From Mercenaria mercenaria (taxonomy: Eukaryota > Mollusca > Bivalvia > Venerida > Veneridae): a stretch of 64,000 bases of DNA. The DNA is taken from the NCBI RefSeq assembly GCF_021730395.1, contig NW_026463205.1, positions 1 through 64,000 of the forward strand, in the 5' to 3' direction. Each line of letters begins with the position of its first letter. Position 1 is the first letter of the stretch. Made by a program: the position numbers and the translations under genes. Below the pieces are notes generated by a model. That model did not search any database. It worked only from the letters and a program-made list of their open reading frames with translations, and had not been told where the DNA came from. Shown here in pieces: positions 11,659-23,160 of this stretch.

Positions 11659-12114
11659 AAAGAAAGAAGATTTACTGATAATATAAATCCTCATTATGTT
11701 ACAACAAAAAACGGGAGAAAAATGATAAGGGCTACTTGTTCATCTTGTGGAAAAATGAAATCAAAGTTTGTTAAAAGTACAGGGGGTAATTTAGATATTC
11801 ACAAAGCAATGTTACCTTTATTACCTAAGAAAGGTTTAACACTCCAAGGATATAATTATTGTGGTCCAGGAAATCCCCTAGATAATGGACCCCCTGTCAA
11901 TGAACTGGATGCAGTATGTATGGACCATGATTTTTGCTATGAAAGTGGTGTAAAAAAGGGTACATGTGATAAGCAAATGCTTTCCAACTTAAATAAAACT
12001 AAATCAAAAACATTTGGAGAAAAGATTGCAAAACATTTAGTTGTAAAACCTATAATTAAAACGAAATACAAACTTGGGCTGGGACAAAAGTCAAAAAACG
12101 GGAAAAGGGGGTAG
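11629..12114 (+). CDS. PLA2-like protein with N-terminal zinc-ribbon-like part (Polinton)
   Basis: 161 residues, open. Residues 8-48 carry two cysteine pairs and KTKNGRKMI-like text (TTKNGRKMIRATCSSCG), resembling a small zinc-ribbon family (DUF5679-like by memory). Residues 74-120 hold a phospholipase A2 core: calcium-loop type YNYCGPGNPLDNG at 75-87 and the catalytic pair His100-Asp101 in CMDHDFCYE. Parvovirus VP1 proteins use a comparable domain to leave the endosome, and PLA2 domains are known in some Polintons, so a role in entry is the likely inference. The start lies inside the left terminal repeat and directly follows ATATAATATA. The next gene is the integrase. Confidence 0.8.
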   Translation: MSLQNKIYCLKERRFTDNINPHYVTTKNGRKMIRATCSSCGKMKSKFVKSTGGNLDIHKAMLPLLPKKGLTLQGYNYCGPGNPLDNGPPVNELDAVCMDHDFCYESGVKKGTCDKQMLSNLNKTKSKTFGEKIAKHLVVKPIIKTKYKLGLGQKSKNGKRG

Positions 12115-13064
12115 AGTATACCCCCGGAATCACATGGAGCGATGAATTAGCAGAAGAATTACACAAACCAATTAAAAGAAAATTTAGGAAATGAAGAGCG
12201 ATAGTTAATGATATTGATGATACTTGGTCAGCTGATTTAGTTGACATGCAAGCTTTTTCAAAATATAATAAAGGAGTAAAGTACTTGTTAACCGTTATTG
12301 ATATATTTAGTAAATATGCTTGGGTTATTCCATTAAAGAATAAAACTGGAGAATCTGTTACAGAAGCATTTGAAAAAATAATTTCAGAAGGTAGAACACC
12401 AACAAATTTATGGGTAGATGAAGGAAAAGAATTTTATAATAAAAAGTTTGAATCGTTTTTGAATAAAAATAAAATTAATATGTACCATACATTTAATGAA
12501 GGAAAGGCTGTAGTAATAGAAAGATTTAATAGAAGTTTAAAAAGAATAATGTGGAAATATTTTACAGCAAATGATACTTATACTTATTTAGATAAGTTGC
12601 AGGAAATGGTTGATAAATATAACAAAACAAAACACTCTAGGTTAAAAATGACACCAACCGAAGCTAGTAAAAACTTAAATAAAGGTACTGTTTACTTTAA
12701 TTTATATGGTGATTTAAAGATACCAAAGAGTAAAACAAAATTTAAAATTGGTGATCGAGTTCGCTTAAGCAAACTTAAAAGACATTTTGAAAAAGGATAT
12801 ACACCAAACTGGACAGAGGAAATATTTATAATTTATAAAATTAATAATACAAATCCCAGAACATACACTATTAAAGATTTAAATGATGAAATAATTCAAG
12901 GTTCATTTTATGAACAAGAACTTTTACCTACTACACAAGAGGTTTTTAGAATAGAAAAAGTTATCAGACGAGACTATAAGAAAAAACAAGCTTTAGTAAA
13001 ATGGAAAGGTTACAACGAAAAATTTTATAGTTGGGTTCCGTTTAGTGAATTGGAAGAAATTTAA
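12115..13064 (+). pseudogene. Polinton integrase with C-terminal chromodomain (fossil)
   Basis: This is a retroviral-type integrase region. Recognisable are TWSADLVDMQAFSKYN, the core stretch LTVIDIFSKYAWVIPLKNK, WVDEGKEFYN, and FNEGKAVVIERFNRSLKRIM, which marks the third acidic position of the DDE catalytic core. An SH3-like part follows, then a chromodomain (RIEKVIRRDYKKKQALVKWK, then GYNEKFYSWVPF). The enzyme would join element ends to the target and create the 6-bp duplication; the chromodomain may bias target choice through chromatin marks. Most of the region is open. It is treated as part of a fossil. Confidence 0.9.
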
Positions 13065-13096
13065 TTTAAAAAATATTAATGATATTAATTATATAA

Positions 13097-13519
13097 ATGA
13101 GCCATAAAAATTTAATTTCTTATAATGGAATAGAAACAATAGATCAGTTAATCATTCACTTAACTAAACTAGCTGCTGCTTACAGAAAAAGTTATAAATT
13201 TTGTGGGAGAGTAAGTACCGGATTATATATTACAGCAGGTGTCTTTGGTTGTTCAGCTGCATTAGCACTTGTTCCAGCTATTCCTATATTTGTAGCAGTT
13301 GCTGGCGCTGTTCCATCAGTAATTACCATATTTACTAACAGACTAAAACTTGACGACAAGAAATTTATTTTAAAAGCACATCATCACAAAATAAAACAAC
13401 TAATAACAAAAGCACGGATTGGAAAAGTAAATAAAGAAGAAGAGAAACAAGTTATTCAGGATATTTTTACAATACTATTAGAAATGCAGAAAGAAAAAAA
13501 AATATTCAATGCCTTTTGA
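13097..13519 (+). CDS. Small hydrophobic Polinton protein, function unknown
   Basis: 140 residues, open. Residues 38-82 form one or two likely membrane segments (GLYITAGVFGCSAALALV and PAIPIFVAVAGAVPSVITIF), followed by a basic, His-rich amphipathic region (KAHHHKIKQLITKARIG) and an acidic-basic tail. I do not recognise a family. It lies between integrase and a NUMOD1-like gene, and its ATG directly follows ATTATATAA. A membrane-active role is only a guess. Confidence 0.55.
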   Translation: MSHKNLISYNGIETIDQLIIHLTKLAAAYRKSYKFCGRVSTGLYITAGVFGCSAALALVPAIPIFVAVAGAVPSVITIFTNRLKLDDKKFILKAHHHKIKQLITKARIGKVNKEEEKQVIQDIFTILLEMQKEKKIFNAF

Positions 13520-13633
13520 AACGTATATGAAGGAATTTAAACTTAACGGATATAAAAGTAAAAAAGAAGAAGAGCTGTATTAAATTTTACGTGTGTTTTT
13601 AGAGATTTTTTTCAATAAGTATATTATATATAA

Positions 13634-14134
13634 ATGGTTAATAGAAAGGTAGATAGAATGATTATGCTAAAATTATCTAGCACTTTAGGAGAAATAATGA
13701 ATCCAGACAAAAATTTATATAAAAAAGTTCTTAAAAGAAGAAATGTTATTAAATCAAAACTTAATCAAATAGTTAGCGATGAATATAAAAATCATGTCAT
13801 TGATAAATTACAAAATGTTATAGATCCTTATCTTTTAAAAAATAATTTATTTGAATGGGACTGTGGTTGTCTATTAACTGAAGAAGAAAATGCTGAAAGA
13901 TTATGTGATTGTCCCAGACCAAATAATATTCGAAACAATCCTAAAAATGTTATTGCAACCAATTGGGATACTAATGAAGAAAAAACATATAAAAGCACTT
14001 ATGCAGCATCCAAAGACCTTAATATTAATTCAGGGTTAATAACAATGTGCTGCAAAGGAAAAAACCAAGTTAAAAGTGGAATATCAAAAACCAGCGGAAA
14101 AAGATATAAATTTAAAGATTTTAGTTCTTCTTAA
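13634..14134 (+). CDS. Polinton protein with C-terminal NUMOD1-like DNA-binding motif
   Basis: 166 residues, open. The N-terminal half is basic and helical. The middle has a Cys cluster (WDCGCLLTEEENAERLCDCP). Residues about 106-160 read VIATNWDTNEEKTYKSTYAA, then SKDLNINSGLITMCCKGK and KRYKF. This matches the layout of NUMOD1 modules found beside homing-type nucleases: a beta hairpin, then a helix-turn-helix with a conserved Ala-Ser turn. No nuclease domain is visible. It may be a DNA-binding regulator. TATATATAA directly precedes the start. Confidence 0.55.
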   Translation: MVNRKVDRMIMLKLSSTLGEIMNPDKNLYKKVLKRRNVIKSKLNQIVSDEYKNHVIDKLQNVIDPYLLKNNLFEWDCGCLLTEEENAERLCDCPRPNNIRNNPKNVIATNWDTNEEKTYKSTYAASKDLNINSGLITMCCKGKNQVKSGISKTSGKRYKFKDFSSS

Positions 14135-14205
14135 ACTTTATTTATTTTATTATTTTTTTAATCCTTTTTTCCTTAGTGATTTTTTTTTCTAAATATAATA
14201 TATAG

Positions 14206-17200
14206 ATGGAAATTGAGAGATCAAAAAATCAATATTATAAGAAATTTGAAATTAAAATTACATATAGACAAGATCCAAAGAATCAATTATATTTAACTAT
14301 AAACGACTCTTATGAAATACTTAAATCTGAACTTAAAACTTTAAAAGGTATAAAAATAAACGTTGTTTTAAAATTAACTTTTGTAAAAATGAGTGCAACT
14401 GATACAATATATAAATCAGCTTATTTTCAATCAAAGGCTTTAAAAATAATTAATACAAATGAAATAAAAAAAAACACTTTACGTCAAGCTTTTGATGAAA
14501 TAATGAATAGAATTGGTAATTGGATTTCTGAAGGAAGCGGCTGGAGAATAGAGTCAGTTGATGCTCATTATATAAATAGATATAAGTATAGTCCATTGGC
14601 TGCTTCAAGTTATTTAAAGTTACCAAAACCATTACAAAATCCAAAGAAAGGATTGATAAATATAAAGAATGATGATAATGAATGTTTTAGATGGTGTCAT
14701 TTAGCTTATAAATTTCCTGTAACAAAACATTCTGAAAGAGTTTCAAATTATAAAAAACATATAAACGATCTTGATTATACTGGAATAAAGTTTCCTGTTA
14801 CATTAAATCAAATACCTAAAATAGAAGTTTTAAATGAAATATCATTTAATATATTTGGTTTTGAAGAACCTGCAGGTATTTATCCATTGTACATATCAAA
14901 ATATCAATACGAAGAACACTGTGACATGTTGCTAATTACTAATGATAAAATAACTGATGATTGTAAATCACCAGGGACCCCGGTTCATCATTATGTTTGG
15001 ATAAAAGACTTTAATAGATTAATGTTTCAAAAAACAAAATATCAACATAAAAAACACTTCTGTAAAAGCTGTCTGCAACATTTTTCTCAAGAAAGAATAT
15101 TAAATGAACATATTCCAAATTGTTTAGCTATTAATGGTACCCAAGGCGTAAAAATGCCAAAAGAGGGAAGTAAAGTACAATTTAAAAAATTATCATAAAG
15201 GTTTAGCAGTACCTTTTGTAATTTATGCTGATTTTGAATCAATAACTAAAAAAGTTTTAACTGCTTTACCATCAACTGAATCTTCATTTACTGAACCATA
15301 TCAAAATCATATAGATTGTGGTTACGGCTATAAAGTTGTTTGTTGTTATGATAACAGTTATACTAAACCAACCCAGATTTATAGAGGTCCTAACGCAGTT
15401 TATAAGTTTATTGAAAAAATGCTTGAGGAAGAGGAATATTGTAAAGAAATATTTAAAGAACATTTTAACAAAGATTTGAGAATGTCTAAAAAAGATGAAA
15501 TTGAATTTAAAAACCAAAAGTTTTGTCATATCTGTGGAAAAGAATATATAGAAGATTCAATCAAAGTAAGAGACCACTGTCATATAACAGGAAAATTCAG
15601 AGGAAGTGCTCACTCAGAATGTAATATTAATTTTAGACTAACACACAAAATTCCTGTTATTTTCATAATTTAAGAGGTTATGACGGTCATTTATTATGCA
15701 ACAAATAGGAAAATTCAAAAAAGAAATTAATGTTATTCCTAAACAATATGGAAGATATATGGCATTTATGATTTCCGACTTGGTCTTTATTGATTCATTC
15801 CAATTTATGTCTCAATCATTGGATAACCTAGTAAAAAATATTCCAGAATTTAAATATTTATCTCAAGAATTTGATTACATTGAATTATTAAAAACAAAAG
15901 GTGTTTATCCATATGATTACATGGATTCATTTAAAAAATTCAAAGAAACAAAATTACCTTCTAAAGAAGACTTTTATTCAATTTTAAATGAAACACACAT
16001 ATCTGACAACGAATATGAACATGCTAAAAATGTTTGGAATAAATTTAAAATTAAAACAATGGGAGAATATCATGATCTATATTTATAAACTGACGTATTA
16101 CTTTTAGCTGATGTATTCGAAAATTTTAGAAAATTATGTTTGGAGTACTACAAATTAGACCCTTGTCATTATTTTAGTAGTCCTGGTTTAGCTTGGGATG
16201 CAATGTTAAAAATGACTGGAATTAAGTTAGATTTAATAACTCATATTGATATGTATCTTTTTATTGAAAAGGGACTGAGAGGAGGAATAAGTTATATTTC
16301 AAACAGATACAGTAAAGCAAACAATAAATATATGAAAGATTATGATCCTAAACTTGACAGCAAATACATTATGTACCTCGACGCCAGTAACCTTTACGGT
16401 TGGGCCATGTGTCAACCTTTACCCTCTGGAAACTTTAAATTTATATCCGAAAAACAATTCAAGAAATTAATTGCAAAAGGTAAAACTAACTTTATAGTTG
16501 AATGTGATCTTGAATATCCAAAAGAATTACATACTGTACATAATGATTATCCTTTAGCTCCTGAAAAAATTAAAATACCAGACGAATGGCTTTCCAATTA
16601 CAGTAAAAATATATAAACAGAATTTGAAATAGGAAAAAGTAATGTAAAAAAATTAGTTCCAACTTTAATGAAAAAACAAAATTATGTAGTTCATTATAAA
16701 AATCTTGAACAATATACACAATTAGGGTTAAAAGAAACAAAAATACACAAAATATTAACTTTTGATTCATTGCCTTGGTTAAAAAAGTATATTGATTTTA
16801 ATACTCAAAAAAAGATCTAAAGCAAAAAATTCATTTGAAAAGGACTTTTTTAAGTTAATGAACAACTCTGTATTCGGTAAGACGATGGAGAATTTACGCA
16901 AGAGGGTTAATATTAAATTAACACATGATGAAATATTTTATTAAAATACATAGCCAAACCTTCATTTGTTGTTCAACGTGTTTAACAAGAATTTGATTTG
17001 GTATTCATAGAATAAAAGAAAGTTTGTTATTAAACAGACCTTGCTATGTTGGAATGTGCATTCTAGATTTATCAAAATATTTAATGTATGATTTTCATAA
17101 TAATTATATTAAGGAAAAGTACGAGGGTAATTGTAAATTACTATTCACTGACACTGATTCATTATGTTATGAAATAAAAACCAAAGATGCATATGAGGAT

Positions 17201-17606
17201 TTTATAAGGACAAAGATTAATTTGATAATAGTGATTATGATAGTAATTCAAAATTTTATTTCGACAATAATAAAAAAGTAATTGGAAAATTTAAAGATGA
17301 AGCTGCCGCATTCCCATTGTTGAATTTGTTGGATTAAGAAGTAAAATGTATTCATATTTATTAGAAAACGAAGTAAATGTTAAAAAATGTAAAAGGAATT
17401 AAAAAACTTGTTGTTAACGAAAACAATAGTTCATAAAAATTACAAAGATACTTTGTTTAATTCAACCCAACTAATCACACCTTTAAAGTTATTCGTTCTG
17501 ATAAACACAATCTTTCCAGCTATGTTATAAATAAAACATCTTTATCATGTTATGACGATAAAAGATATATTCTTGATAATGGTATTGATACATTAGCTTA
17601 TTCTTA
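14206..17606 (+). pseudogene. Protein-primed DNA polymerase B region (Polinton, fossil)
   Basis: About 3.4 kb coding for a family B polymerase of the protein-primed type, broken in several places. Landmarks in order are an N-terminal helical part, a C2H2-like pair (HFCKSCLQHFSQERILNEH), an exonuclease I-like VIYADFES, an endonuclease VII-like Cys/His cluster (FCHICGKEYIED and RDHCHITGKFRG), palm motif A (MYLDASNLYGWAMCQPLP), a motif B-like [14 protein letters not shown], and motif C FTDTDSL. It would replicate the element from its ends with a protein primer. Confidence 0.9.
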
Positions 17607-17646
17607 AATTAATTCTTAAATTAACTCTTAAATTAACTCTTAAATT
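17605..17646. repeat. Short TCTTAAATTAA repeats where the plus and minus gene blocks meet
   Basis: Four units of TCTTAAATTAAC/T lie between the end of the polymerase region and the end of the convergent minus-strand gene. They carry stop triplets in several frames on both strands. This is the switch point between the rightward and leftward gene blocks of the Polinton. Confidence 0.7.
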
Positions 17647-18053
17647 ATAGAACCATAAACTGTTAACTGAATATTCATAACGTTTAAAGAATTAATAGAA
17701 ATAACATCATTTATTTTAAATTTATAAGCATAATTAATAGAAATAGATTCATTTTTTCTGTTATTTTTTACATTATAACTTTGAAGAATTACAGTTTCTT
17801 TATTTTTTAATTGTAATTTAGCTTCTCCTTTATCTAATTTAATTGCATCAACAAGAATAATTAAGATGCAATTTTGTTTAATTATTACATTATTACCATT
17901 TTGAACTAAACCAGGACTAGCATTTTCAGTTTTCCTTTGAAATAATCCACTATCGGTATCTTGGGTATAACATGTTAAAAACAATGGAGGTTTTCTTATT
18001 AATTGCCTTTCTATTTTATTTACTTTTTCATTTATATTATTGAATATTCCCAT
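17640..18053 (-). CDS. Small beta-rich Polinton protein starting MGIFNNI (fibre-head candidate)
   Basis: 137 residues, open. The start MGIFNNINEKVNKIERQ gives a short coiled coil. It is followed by a beta-rich body (LFLTCYTQDTDSGLFQ, NGNNVIIKQNCILIILVDAI, NYAYKFKINDVISI, NIQLTVYGSII) whose strand rhythm resembles trimeric C1q/TNF-like jelly rolls; I cannot confirm the fold. The N-terminal MG[IV]FNNI is shared with the coiled-coil protein at 23,887, suggesting both attach to the same virion site. The protease region lies just upstream on the same strand. Confidence 0.5.
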   Translation of the reverse strand: MGIFNNINEKVNKIERQLIRKPPLFLTCYTQDTDSGLFQRKTENASPGLVQNGNNVIIKQNCILIILVDAIKLDKGEAKLQLKNKETVILQSYNVKNNRKNESISINYAYKFKINDVISINSLNVMNIQLTVYGSII

Positions 18054-18127
18054 TATATTAATTATTCCAGTTAAATAAAAACACAGTTTTAATAAGTTTT
18101 AATAAGTTTCAATTAAAACAATAGTTT

Positions 18128-18655
18128 TTAACCTTTGTTATTAAAATAATTTATAATAGTTTGTTCATTTTGTATTACATTATTAACTTTTAGTATTTTA
18201 TACAGTAAATTATACAACGGTACTTTATCTTGTAACATTTTTATGAAAAATAAACAATAGTATCCACAGAGTGTACTTGTTTTGTCTTGATATTGTATGT
18301 TGTTATACTTGACCCCAGGTATATATTTAGTTACTTCTTTTGGTGGAGGAAGTCCAAATGGATCGAAATACAAAGCATTTCTCAGAAAACCCCTGGTTTT
18401 ATCGAAGTACAAAGTATTCAAGTAACAAACCCAATGTGTTCCAGGACCAACAGAGTCGTCCAAATTTATAATTCTACACTCGTCCTTTTCTTTCGTTTTT
18501 GGTAAACCTGTGGTCTCCGAGAGTTTCACTCTTGGTAAATTATTTCTACTAAATACACCCCTAAAGTTTTTAATTTTTAATTGTTTTACCCATTGTTCAA
18601 TTTCAAAGTTAGAAATAGGTTTGTTTATAAATTTTATTTTTTTTTTACTATAGGA
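18128..18655 (-). pseudogene. Adenain-like cysteine protease region (Polinton, fossil)
   Basis: Ulp1/adenovirus-protease type. VGPGTHWVCYLN holds the catalytic-type His. YFDPFGLPPPKEV is the Asp/Pro-rich turn. NNIQYQDKTSTLCGYYCLFF carries the Gln and CGYYC catalytic-Cys motif. In adenoviruses and Polintons this enzyme matures capsid proteins. It sits between the small beta-rich gene and the pVI-like region on the minus strand. Confidence 0.85.
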
Positions 18656-18659
18656 ATTT

Positions 18660-19281
18660 GTCTGTAAGGTCTTCTCTGAGAATCAATCTGTATACCCTGA
18701 CCATGTCCCTTACCACTTAACAAAGATGTAATCAAAGGTATCCCTAGACTAGCAGCAGCATACCCAGGAAACCGCCATTTTGTTTCTGTTTTGTGTTAAT
18801 TTAATCACTCCAGATCCTACTAGTTGCTTTCTTTGATTAGGTGTTACATATGGTGATATTATATTTCTTTTATCATTAGCTACCGAAATCATACCATTCC
18901 CAAGTAACTTACTAACACCAGTACTGGCCAGCCCAGAGAGGGCTCCGATGCCTAGAGGGGCTAATATTTTTGGAGCTATTTTTGCTGCCATTGGAAGAAT
19001 TGTTTTTCCTAACAAACCAGCCAAAGCTCCTAAAAATCCACCATTTTGACCTTGACTGGACATTTGTTTTTTTGAAATTTTAATTTCTAATCCCTTATTA
19101 TTTGCAACAGCTTTTTTAATTTGATCAATTTGTGTTTTTGTTAATAGTAAAGGGAAGTTTCCATGTAATTGTTCATGTTTAATCTAAAAGTATGTGGAAT
19201 TTTATTATTAAAAGCTTGTGCTAAATTTTTCTTTTGTCCATCTGTAAGGTTAACTTTATATTCAATATAATTTGATACCAT
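18660..19281 (-). pseudogene. Minor virion protein region, amphipathic Gly/Ala-rich (Polinton, fossil)
   Basis: The text includes YKVNLTDGQKKNLAQAF, a Gly/Ala/Leu-rich stretch (GGFLGALAGLLGKTILPM, GIGALSGLASTGVSKLLG) and a tail with GKGHGQGIQIDSQRRPY. Similar proteins recur beside the protease and capsid genes in invertebrate Polintons and are sometimes compared to adenovirus core or membrane-lytic proteins. The basic amphipathic segment fits that comparison, but the assignment is tentative. The region is broken. Confidence 0.6.
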
Positions 19282-19304
19282 TATATATTTAAAATTTATT
19301 TTAT

Positions 19305-20578
19305 TTAAACAATAACAAGTTCATTTCCAACAGTATTTATTTCAACTGTTTCTTCATACAATACAATTGCGTAAACACGAATATTAGCTGCTGGTGGAAT
19401 ATTTAATTTAGCTGTTAATGTAATATGCTTAGGATCTTCTGTTATTACTTCCTTTTTATATTACAAGTTAAAATGAACAAATCCAAATAAATTAGAAAAA
19501 TTTGATCTATTTAGCAGACTTCCAGTAGTCTTATTATTTTGTATATAATAATAATTAATTACATCATCATATATTCTTGATATACTTGTGTATTCTGTTT
19601 CTGGATAAAAAAAAACACCATTACCAACTTCAAAACGACAGGAGCTCAAAGTGCAATTATAATTATTAGCATTTACCTTAAATGTATCCAACAGGTGTGG
19701 GTTATGTTGTTGTGAATTACTTTTGTCAGGTCGTTGTAAATAAACAAATACATGTTGTGGTTTTGTTATACAAGCTGTTATTCTAAAGGTTATATTATTT
19801 TGTTGTGTATCAGTTGATTGTGTCACCATTTCTCGAAGGTATGACCATCTTGCTTTTGTAAATCTTTCAGAAATTAGATTAAGTCCAAATTCATTGAAAA
19901 TTAAACGTGGAACCCACAAAATTAATTTAGTTACAATTACTCTACCAGCATCAGCAGCATTAGCTCTAAAAATTAATTCATCATCATCTGTCAGCTGTAG
20001 TGTTATTTGAATTTGACTTGGAGGTATAATATTAGTTTCTAAACCCTGAAAAATGAATAATTATTTAATGGAATCTTAGCATTTACCTCATTACCACCTT
20101 GGATTAATAACTTCCTAGTAGCAAAACCTTTATTATATCCAGCTTGATCATCCCTACTTTCAGCAACAGCAGTAGTATCTAAAGAGATAAATTCATTTGT
20201 TCCAGTTGATTCTGCATAATCCTTAGATAGTTCAACTAAATCCTTTACATTTATTACTTTGCATAAATTATTACAATCATAAACAATTTTTCCATTTTGT
20301 TTAACCACTAACTGATCAATTAATGAAGCTGCATTATTAATTAGAGCAATTTGATCTCCATCAGCATAATTATTACCATTAGTAAGCTTATTTACTTTAA
20401 AACTTACTTCAAAATAACCATTAAACCAATCAAAATATGAGCTTCTATCATTAATTGTAAAATGATATCCGTTTTTTTTTTGTTGCTTAACATTATTTCC
20501 CAAGACAGATATTAAGGCTGTATCTAATTGAATAGGAGTTAATTCATATCTTTCACAATATTGTTTTGTTCTAAACAT
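19305..20578 (-). pseudogene. Major capsid protein region (Polinton, fossil)
   Basis: The N-terminal part reads ERYELTPIQLDTALISVLG, YFDWFNGYFEVSFKVNKLTN and ALINNAASLIDQLVVKQNGK, typical of the first jelly roll of Polinton double-jelly-roll capsid proteins. The C-terminal part includes KARWSYLREMVTQSTD, ACITKPQHVFVYLQRPDKS and a beta-rich end (AANIRVYAIVLYEETVEI). It would form the hexon-like shell. The region is broken. TATATAC directly precedes the first ATG. Confidence 0.8.
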
Positions 20579-20597
20579 GTATATATTATATATTATT

Positions 20598-21029
20598 TTA
20601 TTTTTTATAAATTAATCTGTAAATACGTTTACGCTGAGTTGAAGTTCCAGATCCTGACAATATTCTATTTATTCTCATATGAATATCCTCCTCATTATCA
20701 TTATTATTTTTATTATTATTTTTACTGTTATTCTTTTCTTGTAATTCCTTGGCAATTAATATTACCAACTGCCGGAGCAGGTTTCTTTTTAAATTTTTCA
20801 ACAATTTTATTAGCAGCTAAATTTCCAACTCTGTTCCAACCTTTTTTGTTCCACTTTCAAGTCGCTTTTCCTGCTGTTTCCAAAGCTTTTTTTCGAGCTG
20901 TGTGCTAATTGAAGATGCGGCTGAACTTGAAAGCAATTTCGTTAAAGTGTCAAAGATAGCTGTTCCATGTATGATTTCTTTTCCCGTGTGAGCATCAACA
21001 TAAATAAATATTCCTTTATTTTTTGTCAT
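20598..21029 (-). pseudogene. Conserved small Polinton protein region (GKEIIHGTAIFDTL type)
   Basis: It begins MTKNKGIFIYVDAHTGKE, then IIHGTAIFDTLTKLLSSSAA, followed by a Lys/Ala-rich helical part and a basic end. By memory, this recurs beside the capsid genes of invertebrate Polintons. Function unknown, broken here. Confidence 0.6.
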
Positions 21030-21059
21030 AAACTTTCGGTGTATATTATATAAAACAAA

Positions 21060-21815
21060 ATTTATATTTCTTTTAAAATTAGTGTAAAACTTGTTTCAAC
21101 CTCATTAAAATTAATATTCTACCAAATACATCTGTAATATATATTCTAATTGAATTTAAATATATTTATAATTTCAGAATATCCAACTCTTTGTGGTTTC
21201 TTTTGTAAATGGATAAGCTCTTGTTAAATCTGCAGTAACTTAAAGCATAGATAATATCACTGAAATTACCATCAACAAGTGAATTATCAATAAGATCACA
21301 ATGAATGTAATTGTATCTACAGAGTTAGTTATATTTGGTGTTGTAGTTCCCATTCAGTATTTCTCAATTTTTTTCTCAAATCCAAGCAATGTATGAAAAT
21401 TTGATATTTCCAAATCCAACATAAAATTATCTTTAATTGAAATCAAAATCTTAAAACTACTTAAATCAAATTCCAAACTTATTGGAGCTATGTCTGATTT
21501 ATCAAATTCATAATCATCATTACTTATTAATGTTTCCCTAATATAATTATTAATATCTGTGTAACTGTAAGAACCATTTGTAAATATAATATCTTTCCAA
21601 TCCTTACCATTATTATAACGAATTCTTTTATTGTCATATTCATCACTAATATTATGCCAAGAATAGGTCATAGTGTTAATACTATCCAGACCAACAACAT
21701 AAGTTTTATTTTTATCTAAAATTAAAGAACGACTATCTCTGATTGTAAAATCACTCGGAGTATTTTTGTTATTATCTTTAACTGTTTCAGAACTTAATAC
21801 TATTTTTTGTTCCAT
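21060..21815 (-). pseudogene. Minor capsid (penton-like) protein region (Polinton, fossil)
   Basis: It starts MEQKIVLSSETVKDNNKN after TATATAA, continues beta-rich (LILDKNKTYVVGLDSINT, GSYSYTDINNYIRETL) and has FHTLLGFEKK, which resembles the single-jelly-roll minor capsid proteins of the family. The role as the pentameric vertex protein is inferred from position between other virion genes and from strand pattern. Broken in its second half. Confidence 0.6.
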
Positions 21816-21838
21816 TTATATATAATTAAAATCTAAAT

Positions 21839-22060
21839 TCAAGAAAAATAATTTTTATATAACATTTCATGTTCTTTTGGTAAGAGTGAATTCATTTTTA
21901 ATAGTTTATCAATTATGCTAATACCTTCATTTTTTAGTTCTTCATTATTATTTCCAGCATCAATTGAACCACAAATTAACTCCAAGTCATTAACCAATTC
22001 TTTTGGATTACATGGACAAACGTCATAACCTTGAACTCTAATTACTTTTTTAAATTTCAT
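21839..22060 (-). CDS. 73-residue Polinton protein, unknown
   Basis: It starts MKFKKVIRVQGYDVCPCNPK with a CPC pair, then a helical acidic body (ELVNDLELICGSID) ending KEHEMLYKNYFS. Open. It lies in the minus-strand virion block between the minor capsid region and the next unknown. No family recognised. Confidence 0.5.
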   Translation of the reverse strand: MKFKKVIRVQGYDVCPCNPKELVNDLELICGSIDAGNNNEELKNEGISIIDKLLKMNSLLPKEHEMLYKNYFS

Positions 22061-22078
22061 AGATCTTTTATTGATAGG

Positions 22079-23160
22079 TTATCCTGATTTTTCTGTTAAT
22101 TCTTTCAATATTTTTCTAGAATGAATTGAATGTTTTTTATTATTGTTATATCTTTTATTAATCAAATCAATTAAATCATCATCTACTTTACTGTTAATTA
22201 CTTCTTTTCCAGTTCTTTGATCCTTAGCAACCAATTTGTTTTGTCCGTAAAGTTTATTTAAGTTAATAATTAAATTACCATATTGTCCATTTGGTGAAAC
22301 TTTATATGGGTTATGATATCTTATTCCTTTTCCCATATATTCTCCTTGAGTAAGAATATCATTGAGTACTTTTCTATATTTTTTTAAATTATCCGACGTG
22401 GCTATAATTATTTTCCTTTGCTTCAGATCGAGATTTGTGGGATTTTTCTTTCTAGTTATTGAACCAGAATCATTACCCAATTTTTTTTATATCCTCTGAT
22501 ACATTTTCTATGATATCCTCTACTTCTTCCCTAGTCATTTTTTTATCAGGATTTTTAGATTCAGTGTGAAAAAATTCAAACACTTTTTGTGGTGTGTTAT
22601 ATTTTTTTATCTAAAAGTACTAAATCATTTTTTTTATTTAATACCTCTGGATCGAACGACATTGCACCCATTTCTTCTTCTGATTTTTCAATTGTATCAT
22701 CAGTTGTATCATCAGTTGTTTCAGTTATTCCCATCTTTTCTCTTCCATAATCTTCTAATTCTTTTAATTTATCTCCTGGTATCCACCCAACAGGTTCATC
22801 TCCCCAATCTACTGGTATATATTCTTGTTGTCTTTTAGATTTTTCAACTTCTCCAGGAGACCCTGTAATTGGTTGCGGATCTTGGAATAGCTGTGGTAAA
22901 CCCTGGTATGTTTGTATGTCTTTCATTTCATCACCTAGTAATACTAATTGCTCCTTAATTCCAGGTGATGCTTTTAACTGACTCGATAATTTTTCTTTTT
23001 GACTTTCTATTCCTTCAGTAAATGGCTTATAAATTTCAGTGTACAAATCCCGATTTGTAGCTTTCTTAATTTTTTCTCTCATTATTTCTTCTCTAAGAGC
23101 TCTCATCTTTTGCCCGACTAAGTTTTTTCTTATTCTTATTTCATTAAGTTTTGATTGCAT
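22079..23160 (-). pseudogene. Long charged Polinton protein region, unknown
   Basis: The N-terminal part (MQSKLNEIRIRKNLVGQKM) is a basic coiled coil, followed by a Pro/acidic middle (YIPVDWGDEPVGWIPGDKL) and a basic C-terminal part (RYHNPYKVSPNGQYGNLIIN). The last of these resembles the end of conserved but unnamed Polinton virion proteins. It is divergent from the plus-strand ATPase, with a short AT-rich gap that may act as a two-way promoter. Broken. Confidence 0.5.

Noticed and set aside
20561-20908. Plus-strand ORF of 115 codons
   Set aside because: Antisense shadow of the minus-strand Polinton virion genes.
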